This document shows positions 1-8,466 of a stretch of 64,000 nucleotides of DNA, piece after piece. The stretch comes from Ancylobacter sp. WKF20 (lineage in GTDB: Bacteria; Pseudomonadota; Alphaproteobacteria; Rhizobiales; Xanthobacteraceae): positions 3,640,001 to 3,704,000 of the forward strand of contig NZ_CP121679.1 in assembly GCF_029760895.1 (NCBI RefSeq). The letters run 5' to 3'. The notes below the pieces were generated by a model that was not told where the DNA came from, ran no database searches, and saw only the letters and a program-made list of their open reading frames with translations. A program made the translations under genes and the position numbers. How positions within the stretch are numbered: the first letter of the stretch is position 1; every line of letters begins with the position of its first letter.

Positions 1-1
1 T

Positions 2-250
2 GGTCGGTGCTTCGACATCCTGCTGGAAAAACCCGGCCGCTTCCCCGGTCAACTCATCGGCCGCTCGCCCTATCTGCAGTCCGTGGTGGTCGAGGCGCCC
101 GTGGAGGCGATCGGAACGCTGGCGAGCGTGGTGGTGCGCGAGGTCAGCACCAAGAGTCTTTCAGGCGACATCGTCGGCGGTGAATTCTTCACGGCCGGCA
201 GCGGTGTGGAATCCCAGTTCCGAAGGCAGAGCGAGAAGGTGGAGGCGTGA
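2..250 (+). CDS. miaB: MiaB C-terminus (partial): tRNA-2-methylthio-N6-dimethylallyladenosine synthase
   Basis: Only the last 82 codons are in the window; the gene starts upstream. The visible part is the TRAM RNA-binding domain that closes MiaB, with the typical IGRSPYLQSVVVEAP motif followed by a V-V-V strand and a G-D-I-V-G turn. MiaB is a radical-SAM Fe-S enzyme that methylthiolates i6A at position 37 of tRNAs reading UNN codons; its radical-SAM domain is not visible here. The TGA stop overlaps the GTG start of phoH (GTGA), so the genes are translationally coupled. miaB-phoH-ybeY-corC-lnt is a standard alphaproteobacterial order, which supports the call. Confidence 0.88.
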   Translation, partial: GRCFDILLEKPGRFPGQLIGRSPYLQSVVVEAPVEAIGTLASVVVREVSTKSLSGDIVGGEFFTAGSGVESQFRRQSEKVEA

Positions 251-1443
251 GCGTGCGTCGACCTGGTTCTTATCCTGACCGTGCCTTGGTAGCCCCCCGC
301 AGCAGCGCGGGCGCAACGACGACGCCGAAACCGAGCCGTCCCGAGGCCCGCTGGACAGAGACCCAGGACGACGCCACCGGACAGATCGTGCTGGCGTTCG
401 ACGACAACCGCCTCGCCAGCCTGCTGTTCGGCCATTACGGCCAGAACCTTGCCCTCATCGAGCGGCGGCTGGAAATCGTCGCCGAGCAGCGCGGCAACCA
501 TGTCACGCTGGAAGGCCCGCGCGATGCCTGCGACCAGGCGCGTCATGTGCTGGAAACGCTCTATGCCCGCCTGAAGAAGGGCGGCGAGATCGCCCCCGGC
601 GATGTCGAGGGCGTGCTGCGGGAAGCCGCGAGCCAGGGCATCCTGTTCGAATTCGACCCCGCCACCAAGCGCCAGAGCTTCGACGAGATCCAGCTCCGCC
701 GCCGCCCGGTGCGCGCCCGCACCGCCGCGCAGGACGCCTATATTCGCGCCCTCAAGCGCCACACGCTGGTGTTCGGCGTCGGCCCGGCCGGCACCGGCAA
801 GACCTGGCTGGCGGTCGCCTATGCCGTCCATCTGCTGGAACGGCGGGTCGTCGACAAGCTGATCCTCTCCCGCCCGGCGGTGGAGGCGGGCGAGCGGCTC
901 GGCTTCCTGCCCGGCGACATGAAGGAGAAGGTAGATCCCTACCTTCGCCCGATCTATGACGCGCTGCATGACCTGATGGACCGCGCCTATGTCGAGCGGG
1001 CGCTGACCTCCGGCGAGATCGAGATCGCCCCGCTGGCCTTCATGCGCGGGCGCACGCTGGCCAATGCCTGCGTCATCCTCGACGAGGCGCAGAACACCAC
1101 CTCGATGCAGATGAAGATGTTCCTCACCCGCCTGGGCGAGAACTCGCACATGATCGTCACCGGCGATCCCAGCCAGATCGACCTGCCGCCCGGCCAGACC
1201 TCCGGCCTCGGCGAGGCGGTGGCGCTGCTGAAGAATGTCGAGGGCGTCGAGGTCTGCCATTTCGAGGCGGCGGACGTGGTGCGCCATGAGCTGGTCGGGC
1301 GCATCGTCGCCGCCTATGACGGCAAGCTCGCCGGCGCCCGTGCCCGGGCCGAGGCGCAGGCGGCCGCGCTCGCCCGCACCGACGCGCCGGCCGAGACGGT
1401 GCCGGACGCGCCGCGCGCCGCCGTCGAGACGCCGTCGCAATGA
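247..1443 (+). CDS. phoH: PhoH family ATPase (PhoH-like / YbeZ)
   Basis: This 398-residue P-loop ATPase belongs to the PhoH/YbeZ family. Walker A is GPAGTGKT at residues 179-186 and the Walker B region is [11 protein letters not shown] near 274-284. The N-terminal third resembles the KH-like region of the family ([13 protein letters not shown] near 63-75). Family members work with the endoribonuclease YbeY in RNA and ribosome metabolism, and ybeY is the next gene. The GTG start overlaps the miaB stop by four bases and the stop overlaps the ybeY ATG (ATGA). The Ala/Arg-rich C-terminal tail (about residues 360-398) looks unstructured. Despite the name, no Pho box is visible here; transcription probably comes from miaB. 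Confidence 0.93.
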   Translation: MSVRRPGSYPDRALVAPRSSAGATTTPKPSRPEARWTETQDDATGQIVLAFDDNRLASLLFGHYGQNLALIERRLEIVAEQRGNHVTLEGPRDACDQARHVLETLYARLKKGGEIAPGDVEGVLREAASQGILFEFDPATKRQSFDEIQLRRRPVRARTAAQDAYIRALKRHTLVFGVGPAGTGKTWLAVAYAVHLLERRVVDKLILSRPAVEAGERLGFLPGDMKEKVDPYLRPIYDALHDLMDRAYVERALTSGEIEIAPLAFMRGRTLANACVILDEAQNTTSMQMKMFLTRLGENSHMIVTGDPSQIDLPPGQTSGLGEAVALLKNVEGVEVCHFEAADVVRHELVGRIVAAYDGKLAGARARAEAQAAALARTDAPAETVPDAPRAAVETPSQ

Positions 1444-1958
1444 CGCAGGCCCTCACCATCGAGGTTGATGTCCTCGTGGAAGCACCCGCCTGGGAGGCTC
1501 ACCCCCAGGCGGCTGACCTCGTTCTCAACGCCGTCCGCGCCGCCTGCGCGGGCGCGCTCGACGCCTTCGAGCTCGACATTGACGGCGCCGAGATCGCGGT
1601 GAAGCTCACCGATGATGCGGCGATCCGCGCCCTGAACCGCGACTGGCGGGGCAAGGATTACCCGACCAATGTGCTCTCCTTCCCCACGCCTGAGATGGCG
1701 CGGGCGGGTGGTGATCCCCATCTCGGCGACATCGCCATCGCCTATGAGACCCTGGCGCGCGAGGCGGAGGAGGAAGGCAAAGCCTTCGCCGACCACCTCC
1801 AGCATCTGGCGGTCCATGGTACGCTGCATCTTCTCGGCTTCGACCATGAGGTCGCCGAGGATGCCGAGGAGATGGAGGCCATGGAGCGCGACGTGCTTGC
1901 CGGCCTCGGCGTGCCCGACCCTTATGCCGATACCGACCCCGTTCAACAGCTGAACTGA
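1440..1958 (+). CDS. ybeY: Endoribonuclease / rRNA maturation factor YbeY
   Basis: This 172-residue protein carries the zinc-binding signature HGTLHLLGFDH at residues 126-136, whose three histidines hold the catalytic metal in UPF0054/YbeY proteins. The upstream block NRDWRGKDYPTNVLSFP (66-82) is also diagnostic. YbeY acts in 16S rRNA 3' end maturation and ribosome quality control. The ATG overlaps the phoH stop, and the next gene begins 7 bp after this stop, so the gene sits inside a co-transcribed block. The length is normal for the family. Confidence 0.95.
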   Translation: MTQALTIEVDVLVEAPAWEAHPQAADLVLNAVRAACAGALDAFELDIDGAEIAVKLTDDAAIRALNRDWRGKDYPTNVLSFPTPEMARAGGDPHLGDIAIAYETLAREAEEEGKAFADHLQHLAVHGTLHLLGFDHEVAEDAEEMEAMERDVLAGLGVPDPYADTDPVQQLN

Positions 1959-1965
1959 AAGACCA

Positions 1966-3198
1966 ATGTCCGATCCAGTTTCGAGCGCCGCCTCCAGCAC
2001 GGGCAGCGAAGGCTCCTCCAGCGGCCCAAGTACCGGCTCCAGCACCGGTTCCAGTACCGGGGTCTCCCAGAGTAGGGGCGCCCCCGCGACCGGATCGGGC
2101 GATCTTCGCCCGGCCGACAGCCGCGGTGGCCTGTTCGACCGGCTGCGCCAGCTCATCGGCGGCCGGCGCTTTTCCGGTTCCCTGCGCACCGATCTCGCCG
2201 AGGCGCTCTCGGCCAATATCGACACGGCGGCCGACCTCACCCCGACCGAACGCTCCATGCTCAAGAGCGTGCTGGGCCTGCGGGAACTGCGCATCGGCGA
2301 TCTGATGGTGCCGCGCGCCGACATCGTCGCGGTGCAGAAGGATATTTCGCTCGGCGAACTGCTCACCGTCTTCGCCAATGCCGGCCATTCGCGCCTCGTC
2401 GTCTATGACGACACGCTGGATGACCCGGTCGGCATGGTCCATATCCGCGATCTCGTGGCCCACCTCACCCAGCGGGCGATGACGCCGCGCCGGGAAGGCG
2501 CCGCCAAGGCGCTGGGGGGCGAGCGTGAGCCTGCCGCGCCCACCTCCAAGACCGTGCCGAGCTTCAATCTCAAGGCCATCGACCTCACCACCTCGCTCAG
2601 CGCCGCCAAGCTGATCCGCCGCCTGCTCTTCGTGCCGCCGTCCATGCCCTCGATCGAGCTGCTGGCCAGCATGCAGGCGAGCCGCATCCACCTCGCTCTG
2701 GTCATTGATGAGTATGGTGGTACCGACGGCATCGTCTCGATGGAGGATCTGGTCGAGGTCATCGTCGGTGACATCGAGGACGAGCATGACGACGATGACG
2801 GCCCGCTGATCGCCCGACAGGCCGATGGTAGCTTCATAGCCGATGCGCGCGCTGGCCTCGAGGAAGTGGCCGAACTGGTCGATCCCGCCTTCGCGCTCGG
2901 CGAGGAGGCCGAGGAAGTCGATACGCTCGGCGGCCTGCTGGTCACGCTCGCCGGCCGGGTGCCGGTGCGCGGCGAGATCGTGCCGGGCCCCGGCGGCTTC
3001 GAGATCGAGGTGCTCGATGCCGATCCCCGCCGCGTGAAGCGCTTGCGGCTCAGCCCCAGCGGCACGGGCACCAACCGGAACGCCGCTGCCCGCGCCGAGC
3101 GGGATGAGCGCGCGTCGCTCGGGAGCCTGCCGCCGCCGGCCGAGCAGGGCGCTGCGCGGGGCGGTGCGAACCGCCAGGATCCGGATGCGGCCGCCTAA
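1966..3198 (+). CDS. CBS-domain protein of the HlyC/CorC (TlyC) family
   Basis: This 410-residue soluble protein has a CBS pair (about residues 105-275) containing GDLMVPRADIVAVQ and LVIDEYGGTDGIVSMEDLVE, followed by a CorC_HlyC domain (about 290-370). CorC-type proteins are linked to Mg2+/Co2+ efflux, and family members near lnt/ybeY are often just called hemolysin-like. No transmembrane DUF21 domain is present. Two oddities are a Ser/Gly/Thr-rich N-terminus of about 45 residues and a charged insert near residues 165-200 between the CBS motifs. It starts 7 bp after ybeY, and its TAA is directly followed by the GTG of lnt. The transport role is inferred from the family; no substrate can be read from the sequence. 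Confidence 0.87.
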   Translation: MSDPVSSAASSTGSEGSSSGPSTGSSTGSSTGVSQSRGAPATGSGDLRPADSRGGLFDRLRQLIGGRRFSGSLRTDLAEALSANIDTAADLTPTERSMLKSVLGLRELRIGDLMVPRADIVAVQKDISLGELLTVFANAGHSRLVVYDDTLDDPVGMVHIRDLVAHLTQRAMTPRREGAAKALGGEREPAAPTSKTVPSFNLKAIDLTTSLSAAKLIRRLLFVPPSMPSIELLASMQASRIHLALVIDEYGGTDGIVSMEDLVEVIVGDIEDEHDDDDGPLIARQADGSFIADARAGLEEVAELVDPAFALGEEAEEVDTLGGLLVTLAGRVPVRGEIVPGPGGFEIEVLDADPRRVKRLRLSPSGTGTNRNAAARAERDERASLGSLPPPAEQGAARGGANRQDPDAAA

Positions 3199-4809
3199 GT
3201 GTCTCCCGCCATGCTGATGCCGGAGCGGCTGCGGGCCGCGCCCGCCCGCCTCCGCGCACTTGCCGCGTTGTTCGCCGGGGCCTTCTCGGCGCTGGCCATG
3301 CCGCCTTTCGGGCTGTGGCCGGTGCTGGCGGCGACGCTCCCCGTCCTCGTCTGGCTGGTCGATGACGCCGCCCGGCTGGAGAGTCGCGGACGCCGCTTCC
3401 GCGCGGGCTTCATCGCCGGCTGGCTGTTCGGGCTCGGCTACTTCATCGCCGGCCTGTGGTGGATCGGCATGGCCTTTCTGGTCCAGGCGGACATGTTCGT
3501 CTGGCTCATGCCCTTCGCCGTGGTCGGGTTGCCGGCCTATCTCGCTCTGTTCATCGGTCTCGGCTGCGGCCTCGCCAGCCTCCTCTGGAGCCGGGGCGCC
3601 GAGCGCGTTCTGGTGCTGGCGATCGCCCTCACCCTGACCGAATGGCTGCGCGGCCATGTGCTGACCGGCTTTCCGTGGAACAATTTCGGCTACGCGCTGG
3701 CCGATGATCTGCGCTTTGCGCAGGCGAGCGCCGTCATCGGCCTGCCCGGCCTGTGCTTTCTGACGCTGGCGACCCTCGCCACCCCCGCGCTGCTGTTCGA
3801 CCGGGACGGCTCAAACGTCGCGCGCCGGGCGCCGCTCGGCCTCGCCGTGCTGCTCCTCGCCCTTCTCTGGGGCGCCGGGCAATGGCGTCTGGCCACGACG
3901 GAGATCGGCACGGTGCCGGGCGCGCGGCTGCGCATCATGCAGCCGGACCTGCCGCAGGATCAGAAGTTCCGCTACGACGCGCGGCGCAGCGTGATGGATC
4001 GCTACATCGCGACCAGCGAGAGCCAGGGCGGGCTGGCGGGCGTCACGCACCTGTTCTGGCCGGAATCGGCTTTCCCCTTTTTCCTGGAGCGCGACAGCGA
4101 GGCGCGCGAGCGCATCGCCGCGCTCCTGCCGCCCGGCGCGGTGCTCATCACCGGCGCGGTGCGGCTCGGCGCGATGCTGCCAAGCGGACGGCCGGAAGCC
4201 TTCAACAGCCTGCGGATCATCGACAGCGACGGGGGCTTCGCGGGCGACGCCGATAAGGTCCACCTCGTTCCGTTCGGCGAATATCTGCCGTTTCAGGAAA
4301 CGCTGGAGAGCTTCGGCCTGGAGCAGTTGACTCGCCTGCGCGGCGGCTTCACCGCCGGCGAGGCCCGCCATCTCTTCACCATTCCCGGCCTGCCGCCCGC
4401 CGTGCCGCTCATCTGCTACGAGGCGATTTTCCCGGACGACCTGCTGCCTCCCGCGGCGGAGGGCGCGCCAGCCGTTCGCCCCGGCTTCCTGCTCAACGTG
4501 TCGAATGATGCCTGGTTTGGCCTTACGCCGGGGCCCTATCAGCACTTCGAGCAGGCCCGCCTGCGGGCGATCGAGCAGGGCCTGCCGCTTGTGCGTGCCA
4601 CCAATAACGGCATTTCTGCCATCGTCGACCCGCTCGGCCGCACGACCGGATTGCTACCTCTGGGTGTGCGCGGGGTGCTTGATGGCACGCTGCCGACCCC
4701 AATACCTGCGACGATTTATGCCCGATACGGCAATTTGATACCGTTCGGTGTCCTGATATGTGCTGCTCTGCTAGCACTTGGTATGCGGCAGCGCACTATA
4801 CACGCTTAG
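3199..4809 (+). CDS. lnt: Apolipoprotein N-acyltransferase Lnt
   Basis: This is a 536-residue inner-membrane protein with about six hydrophobic segments in the first 230 residues, then a periplasmic nitrilase-like domain. The catalytic triad is visible: Glu289 in FWPESAFPFF, Lys353 in DKVHLVPFGEYLPF and Cys406 in LICYEAIFP. Lnt N-acylates diacylglyceryl-lipoproteins, the last step of lipoprotein maturation. The GTG start directly abuts the corC TAA. ATG 3211 is an alternative start and would remove four residues; neither has a clear ribosome binding site. The length is normal for the family. Confidence 0.95.
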   Translation: MSPAMLMPERLRAAPARLRALAALFAGAFSALAMPPFGLWPVLAATLPVLVWLVDDAARLESRGRRFRAGFIAGWLFGLGYFIAGLWWIGMAFLVQADMFVWLMPFAVVGLPAYLALFIGLGCGLASLLWSRGAERVLVLAIALTLTEWLRGHVLTGFPWNNFGYALADDLRFAQASAVIGLPGLCFLTLATLATPALLFDRDGSNVARRAPLGLAVLLLALLWGAGQWRLATTEIGTVPGARLRIMQPDLPQDQKFRYDARRSVMDRYIATSESQGGLAGVTHLFWPESAFPFFLERDSEARERIAALLPPGAVLITGAVRLGAMLPSGRPEAFNSLRIIDSDGGFAGDADKVHLVPFGEYLPFQETLESFGLEQLTRLRGGFTAGEARHLFTIPGLPPAVPLICYEAIFPDDLLPPAAEGAPAVRPGFLLNVSNDAWFGLTPGPYQHFEQARLRAIEQGLPLVRATNNGISAIVDPLGRTTGLLPLGVRGVLDGTLPTPIPATIYARYGNLIPFGVLICAALLALGMRQRTIHA

Positions 4810-4917
4810 ATTGATCGACGGTGTGGCGAGCTTTGCCTAGACTGGCCTTGCCAAGGTTCGCTTCCCCCGGTTCCGCCCCCGGGAGAGGTGCTTTTTTGCT
4901 TGTCGTCGAGGACGCTC

Positions 4918-5325
4918 ATGACCAAGAAATCTCCGAACCCCATCGATAAGCATGTGGGCAGCCGTGTTCGGATGCGCCGCATGATGGTCGGCATGAGCCA
5001 GGAGAAATTGGGCGAGAATCTCGGTATCACCTTCCAGCAGATTCAGAAATACGAGAAGGGCACAAACCGCATCGGAGCCAGCCGGCTTCAGCATATTTCC
5101 TCGGTTCTGGGCGTACCGATCTCGTTTTTCTTCGATGGCGCGCCGAGCGCCCAGCCGGCCGCGCAGGGCTTCGCCGACGACGCCTCCCCGGCCTATGTTT
5201 CCGACTTCCTCGCGACTGCCGAAGGCATTTCGCTGACCCGCGCCTTCCTCAAAATCACCGACGCCAAGGTGCGTCGCCGCATTGTCGATCTTGTGGAAGC
5301 ACTGGCTGGCGAGAGCGCAACCTGA
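4918..5325 (+). CDS. XRE-family transcriptional regulator, PraR-like
   Basis: The 135-residue protein begins with MTKKSPNPIDKHVGSR and has a Cro/CI-type helix-turn-helix (about residues 12-68; MSQEKLGENLGITFQQIQKY is the recognition region). A C-terminal tail (DFLATAEGISLTRAFLKI) is typical of short alphaproteobacterial regulators such as PraR of Azorhizobium and Rhizobium, which control biofilm, quorum-sensing or symbiosis genes. ATG 4918 is chosen because GAGGA lies just upstream and the conserved N-terminus begins there; an in-frame GTG at 4888 would add ten unconserved residues. It lies between lnt and metK on the same strand, with 108 bp of upstream DNA that may hold its own promoter. 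The PraR identity is a family resemblance, not proven. Confidence 0.85.
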   Translation: MTKKSPNPIDKHVGSRVRMRRMMVGMSQEKLGENLGITFQQIQKYEKGTNRIGASRLQHISSVLGVPISFFFDGAPSAQPAAQGFADDASPAYVSDFLATAEGISLTRAFLKITDAKVRRRIVDLVEALAGESAT

Positions 5326-5341
5326 GGTGAGGCTTGCATCG

Positions 5342-5364
5342 CGTTCGTTCTTCCGAACGATTTT
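5342..5364 (+). terminator. Possible weak terminator after the XRE regulator
   Basis: A perfect 6-bp inverted repeat CGTTCG / CGAACG with a 6-nt loop is followed by ATTTTC. It lies 17 bp after the regulator stop and about 35 bp before a CTTGACC element that could be the metK -35. The stem is short and the T tract poor, so termination is only possible. Confidence 0.35.
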
Positions 5365-5450
5365 CGACCTTAAATCTTGACCGCCGCGTGGCCTCTTGCG
5401 AATAAGTTGGGGCCGGATGCGAGCGCGCCGGTCTGATTGAGGAGCGACGC

Positions 5451-6644
<1,194 letters not shown>

Positions 6645-6674
6645 GCCGGTTGCACGCGTCCCCTCGGGACGATA

Positions 6675-6709
6675 AGGGGGCGGGCGGCAACGTCCGCCCC
6701 TTTCGTTTG
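6675..6709 (+). terminator. Rho-independent terminator-like hairpin after metK
   Basis: A G-rich arm (AAGGGGGCGGG) pairs with CCGCCCCTTT about 10 nt later, followed by CGTTTG. It begins 31 bp after the metK stop and ends just before the trmB start, so it may end the metK transcript or attenuate read-through into trmB. Confidence 0.6.
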
Positions 6710-6726
6710 AACGCCATGTGTTGCCG

Positions 6727-7464
6727 ATGATCCCGACCGATGAGCCCGCCCCGCGTGGCGACCTGAGCGACGACGGCGCATCGCCGCCGCGCGAGCTCGC
6801 CTTTTATGGCCGGCGCAAGGGCAAGCCGCTGCGGGCGCAGCAGGCGGCGCATCTGGCGCAGGAACTGCCCTCGCTCGCCATCGCGCCGGAGGATCTGGAC
6901 GGGCGCCCGCTGGCGAGCCTGTTCCGCGTTCCGGTGCGCGCGGTGCGGCTGGAGATCGGCTTCGGCGGCGGCGAGCATCTGCTGGCGCGGGCGCGCGCCA
7001 ATCCCGACATCGGCTATATCGGCGCCGAGGCGTTTCTCAACGGCATCGCCAAGGTGACGGCGGCGGTGGCCGAGACCGGGCTCGACAATCTGCGCCTGCA
7101 CGGCGACGACGTGGTTCCTCTGCTCGACCGCCTGCCCGCCGGCTCGCTCGACCAGATCGACCTGCTTTATCCGGACCCCTGGCCGAAGCGCCGCCATTGG
7201 AAGCGCCGCTTCGTGCGGGCCGACAACATCGCGCGCTTCGCCCGTCTGCTCGCCCTCGGCGGGCGCTTCCGCTTCGCGACCGACATCGAGCATTACGCCG
7301 CCTGGACGCTGTCGCGCCTTGCCGGCGACCCGCGCTTTGCCTGGACCGCCGAGCGCGCCGACGACTGGCGCCAGCCCTGGGCCGGCTGGCCCGGCACGCG
7401 CTATGAGGCCAAGGCGAAGCGCGAAGGACGGACACCGGGCTATTACGAGTTCCTGCGCATCTGA
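6727..7464 (+). CDS. trmB: tRNA (guanine-N7-)-methyltransferase TrmB
   Basis: This 245-residue protein carries the SAM-binding motif RLEIGFGGGEHLLARA and the TrmB signature DLLYPDPWPKRRHWKRRFV with its catalytic Asp. It forms m7G46 in the tRNA variable loop. ATG 6727 is used here; GTG 6718 in the same frame would add three residues, and no ribosome binding site separates the two. It follows metK after a hairpin, a common order in this group (SAM synthesis next to a SAM-using enzyme). Confidence 0.93.
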   Translation: MIPTDEPAPRGDLSDDGASPPRELAFYGRRKGKPLRAQQAAHLAQELPSLAIAPEDLDGRPLASLFRVPVRAVRLEIGFGGGEHLLARARANPDIGYIGAEAFLNGIAKVTAAVAETGLDNLRLHGDDVVPLLDRLPAGSLDQIDLLYPDPWPKRRHWKRRFVRADNIARFARLLALGGRFRFATDIEHYAAWTLSRLAGDPRFAWTAERADDWRQPWAGWPGTRYEAKAKREGRTPGYYEFLRI

Positions 7465-7543
7465 TTACCGCGTAAGGTGGAACCTCACCGGCGGGTCGGC
7501 GTTGTCAGGCGCATTCCCCGGGGACGTGGCGAAGGAGACCATC

Positions 7544-7891
7544 ATGGCCGAACCGAACGCGCAGGAAGATTTCTCCAAGCTCACCAATGATCTGGCCGTT
7601 CTGCGCGCCGACGTGGCGAAGCTGGCCGATACTCTCACCACGCTCGCCCGCAGCCAGAGCGGCGCTGCCGCCGATGCGGTGACGAGCCGCGTGCGCGAGG
7701 GCAAGGCGAAGGCCGAGGCGACCGCCGCCGAACTGCTCGACGAAGGCCGCGCGGCCTATGACGAGGCCCGCGAGCGCGCCAGTCAGCTGGGCGGCGATGT
7801 CACCTCCGCCATCGAGCGCAACCCGCTCGGCGCCGTTGCCGCCGCGCTCGGCGTCGGATTCCTGCTCGGCCTGCTGACCCGGGGTCGCTGA
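7544..7891 (+). CDS. DUF883 (ElaB/YqjD-type) membrane-anchored protein
   Basis: This 115-residue protein has a long Ala/Glu/Lys-rich helical region (about residues 8-85) and one C-terminal membrane segment (GAVAAALGVGFLLGLLTRGR), the plan of DUF883/ElaB/YqjD proteins. E. coli relatives are stationary-phase inner-membrane proteins that bind ribosomes. ATG 7544 follows a clear AAGGAG; an ORF extending upstream to 7319 overlaps trmB and is not needed. The stop overlaps the ATG of the next gene (TGATG), so the two membrane proteins are probably made together. The ribosome-binding role is known for relatives only. Confidence 0.85.
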   Translation: MAEPNAQEDFSKLTNDLAVLRADVAKLADTLTTLARSQSGAAADAVTSRVREGKAKAEATAAELLDEGRAAYDEARERASQLGGDVTSAIERNPLGAVAAALGVGFLLGLLTRGR

Positions 7892-8319
7892 TGCTCCGCT
7901 TCCTGCTTGGCATGGTCGGCGTCGAACTGCGTCATACGGCGCGGCGGGCGGCCATTACCGGCCTGCTCTTTGCGCTCGGCGCGCTCATGCTGAGCGGGGC
8001 GGCCATCGCCTTCCTGACCGCTTTCTACATCCTTCTGGCGGTCCGCTACGATCCGATCGTCGCCGGGTTCATCATCGGCGGGATTTGCCTCATCCTGGCG
8101 CTGATCTTCTTCTTCATCGCCTATGTGCGCCTGCGCTCGCCGCGTCGCACGGTAAGCTATGGGAATGTGGCCGGCCTTGCCGCGCGGGCGCCGGTTTCGC
8201 GCCCGGTCGCCGTGGTCGATCCCGCCGCTGTGCCGACGCGCCCCGTCGGTTCCACAACTGTGATCGCGGTTGCCGCGGGAGCAGCACTCCTCGGCCTTAT
8301 TCTTGGCCGACGCATCTGA
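7891..8319 (+). CDS. Phage-holin-family-like small membrane protein
   Basis: This 142-residue protein has two strong hydrophobic segments (about residues 22-50 and 55-80), a short basic linker and a further C-terminal hydrophobic stretch (VIAVAAGAALLGLILGRRI) ending in basic residues. The plan matches the bacterial phage-holin/YqjE-like family that often follows DUF883 genes, as in E. coli yqjD-yqjE. The ATG overlaps the DUF883 stop. No lysis genes are nearby, so a true holin function is unlikely; an envelope-stress role is inferred from the pairing. Confidence 0.7.
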   Translation: MLRFLLGMVGVELRHTARRAAITGLLFALGALMLSGAAIAFLTAFYILLAVRYDPIVAGFIIGGICLILALIFFFIAYVRLRSPRRTVSYGNVAGLAARAPVSRPVAVVDPAAVPTRPVGSTTVIAVAAGAALLGLILGRRI

Positions 8320-8466
8320 AACCGTCGCGCGGAGTCGGCAAGTGACCCGCTGAGACGGTCCTGGATTGTTGCAGGGGACGTCAAAAAGGACCAATCTGCC
8401 GGCACTTCGTGAGCGGCGCGAGTCACCCTCGCCCGTTCTGTTTGCGCGCCGCAGGAGGCTTCCAAC

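Noticed and set aside
1606..3657. 683-residue minus-strand ORF
   Set aside because: Antisense to ybeY, the CorC-like gene and lnt; Arg/His-rich, with no recognisable domain.
4888..4917. GTG start extending the XRE regulator
   Set aside because: The ten extra residues are unconserved and ATG 4918 has a better ribosome binding site.
5326..5450. Known SAM riboswitch before metK
   Set aside because: No recognisable consensus for SAM-I, SAM-II or SAM/SAH could be fitted by eye; kept only as a low-interest finding.
7891..8319. Phage lysis module (holin)
   Set aside because: No endolysin or other phage genes; the DUF883 neighbour points to a cellular yqjDE-type pair.
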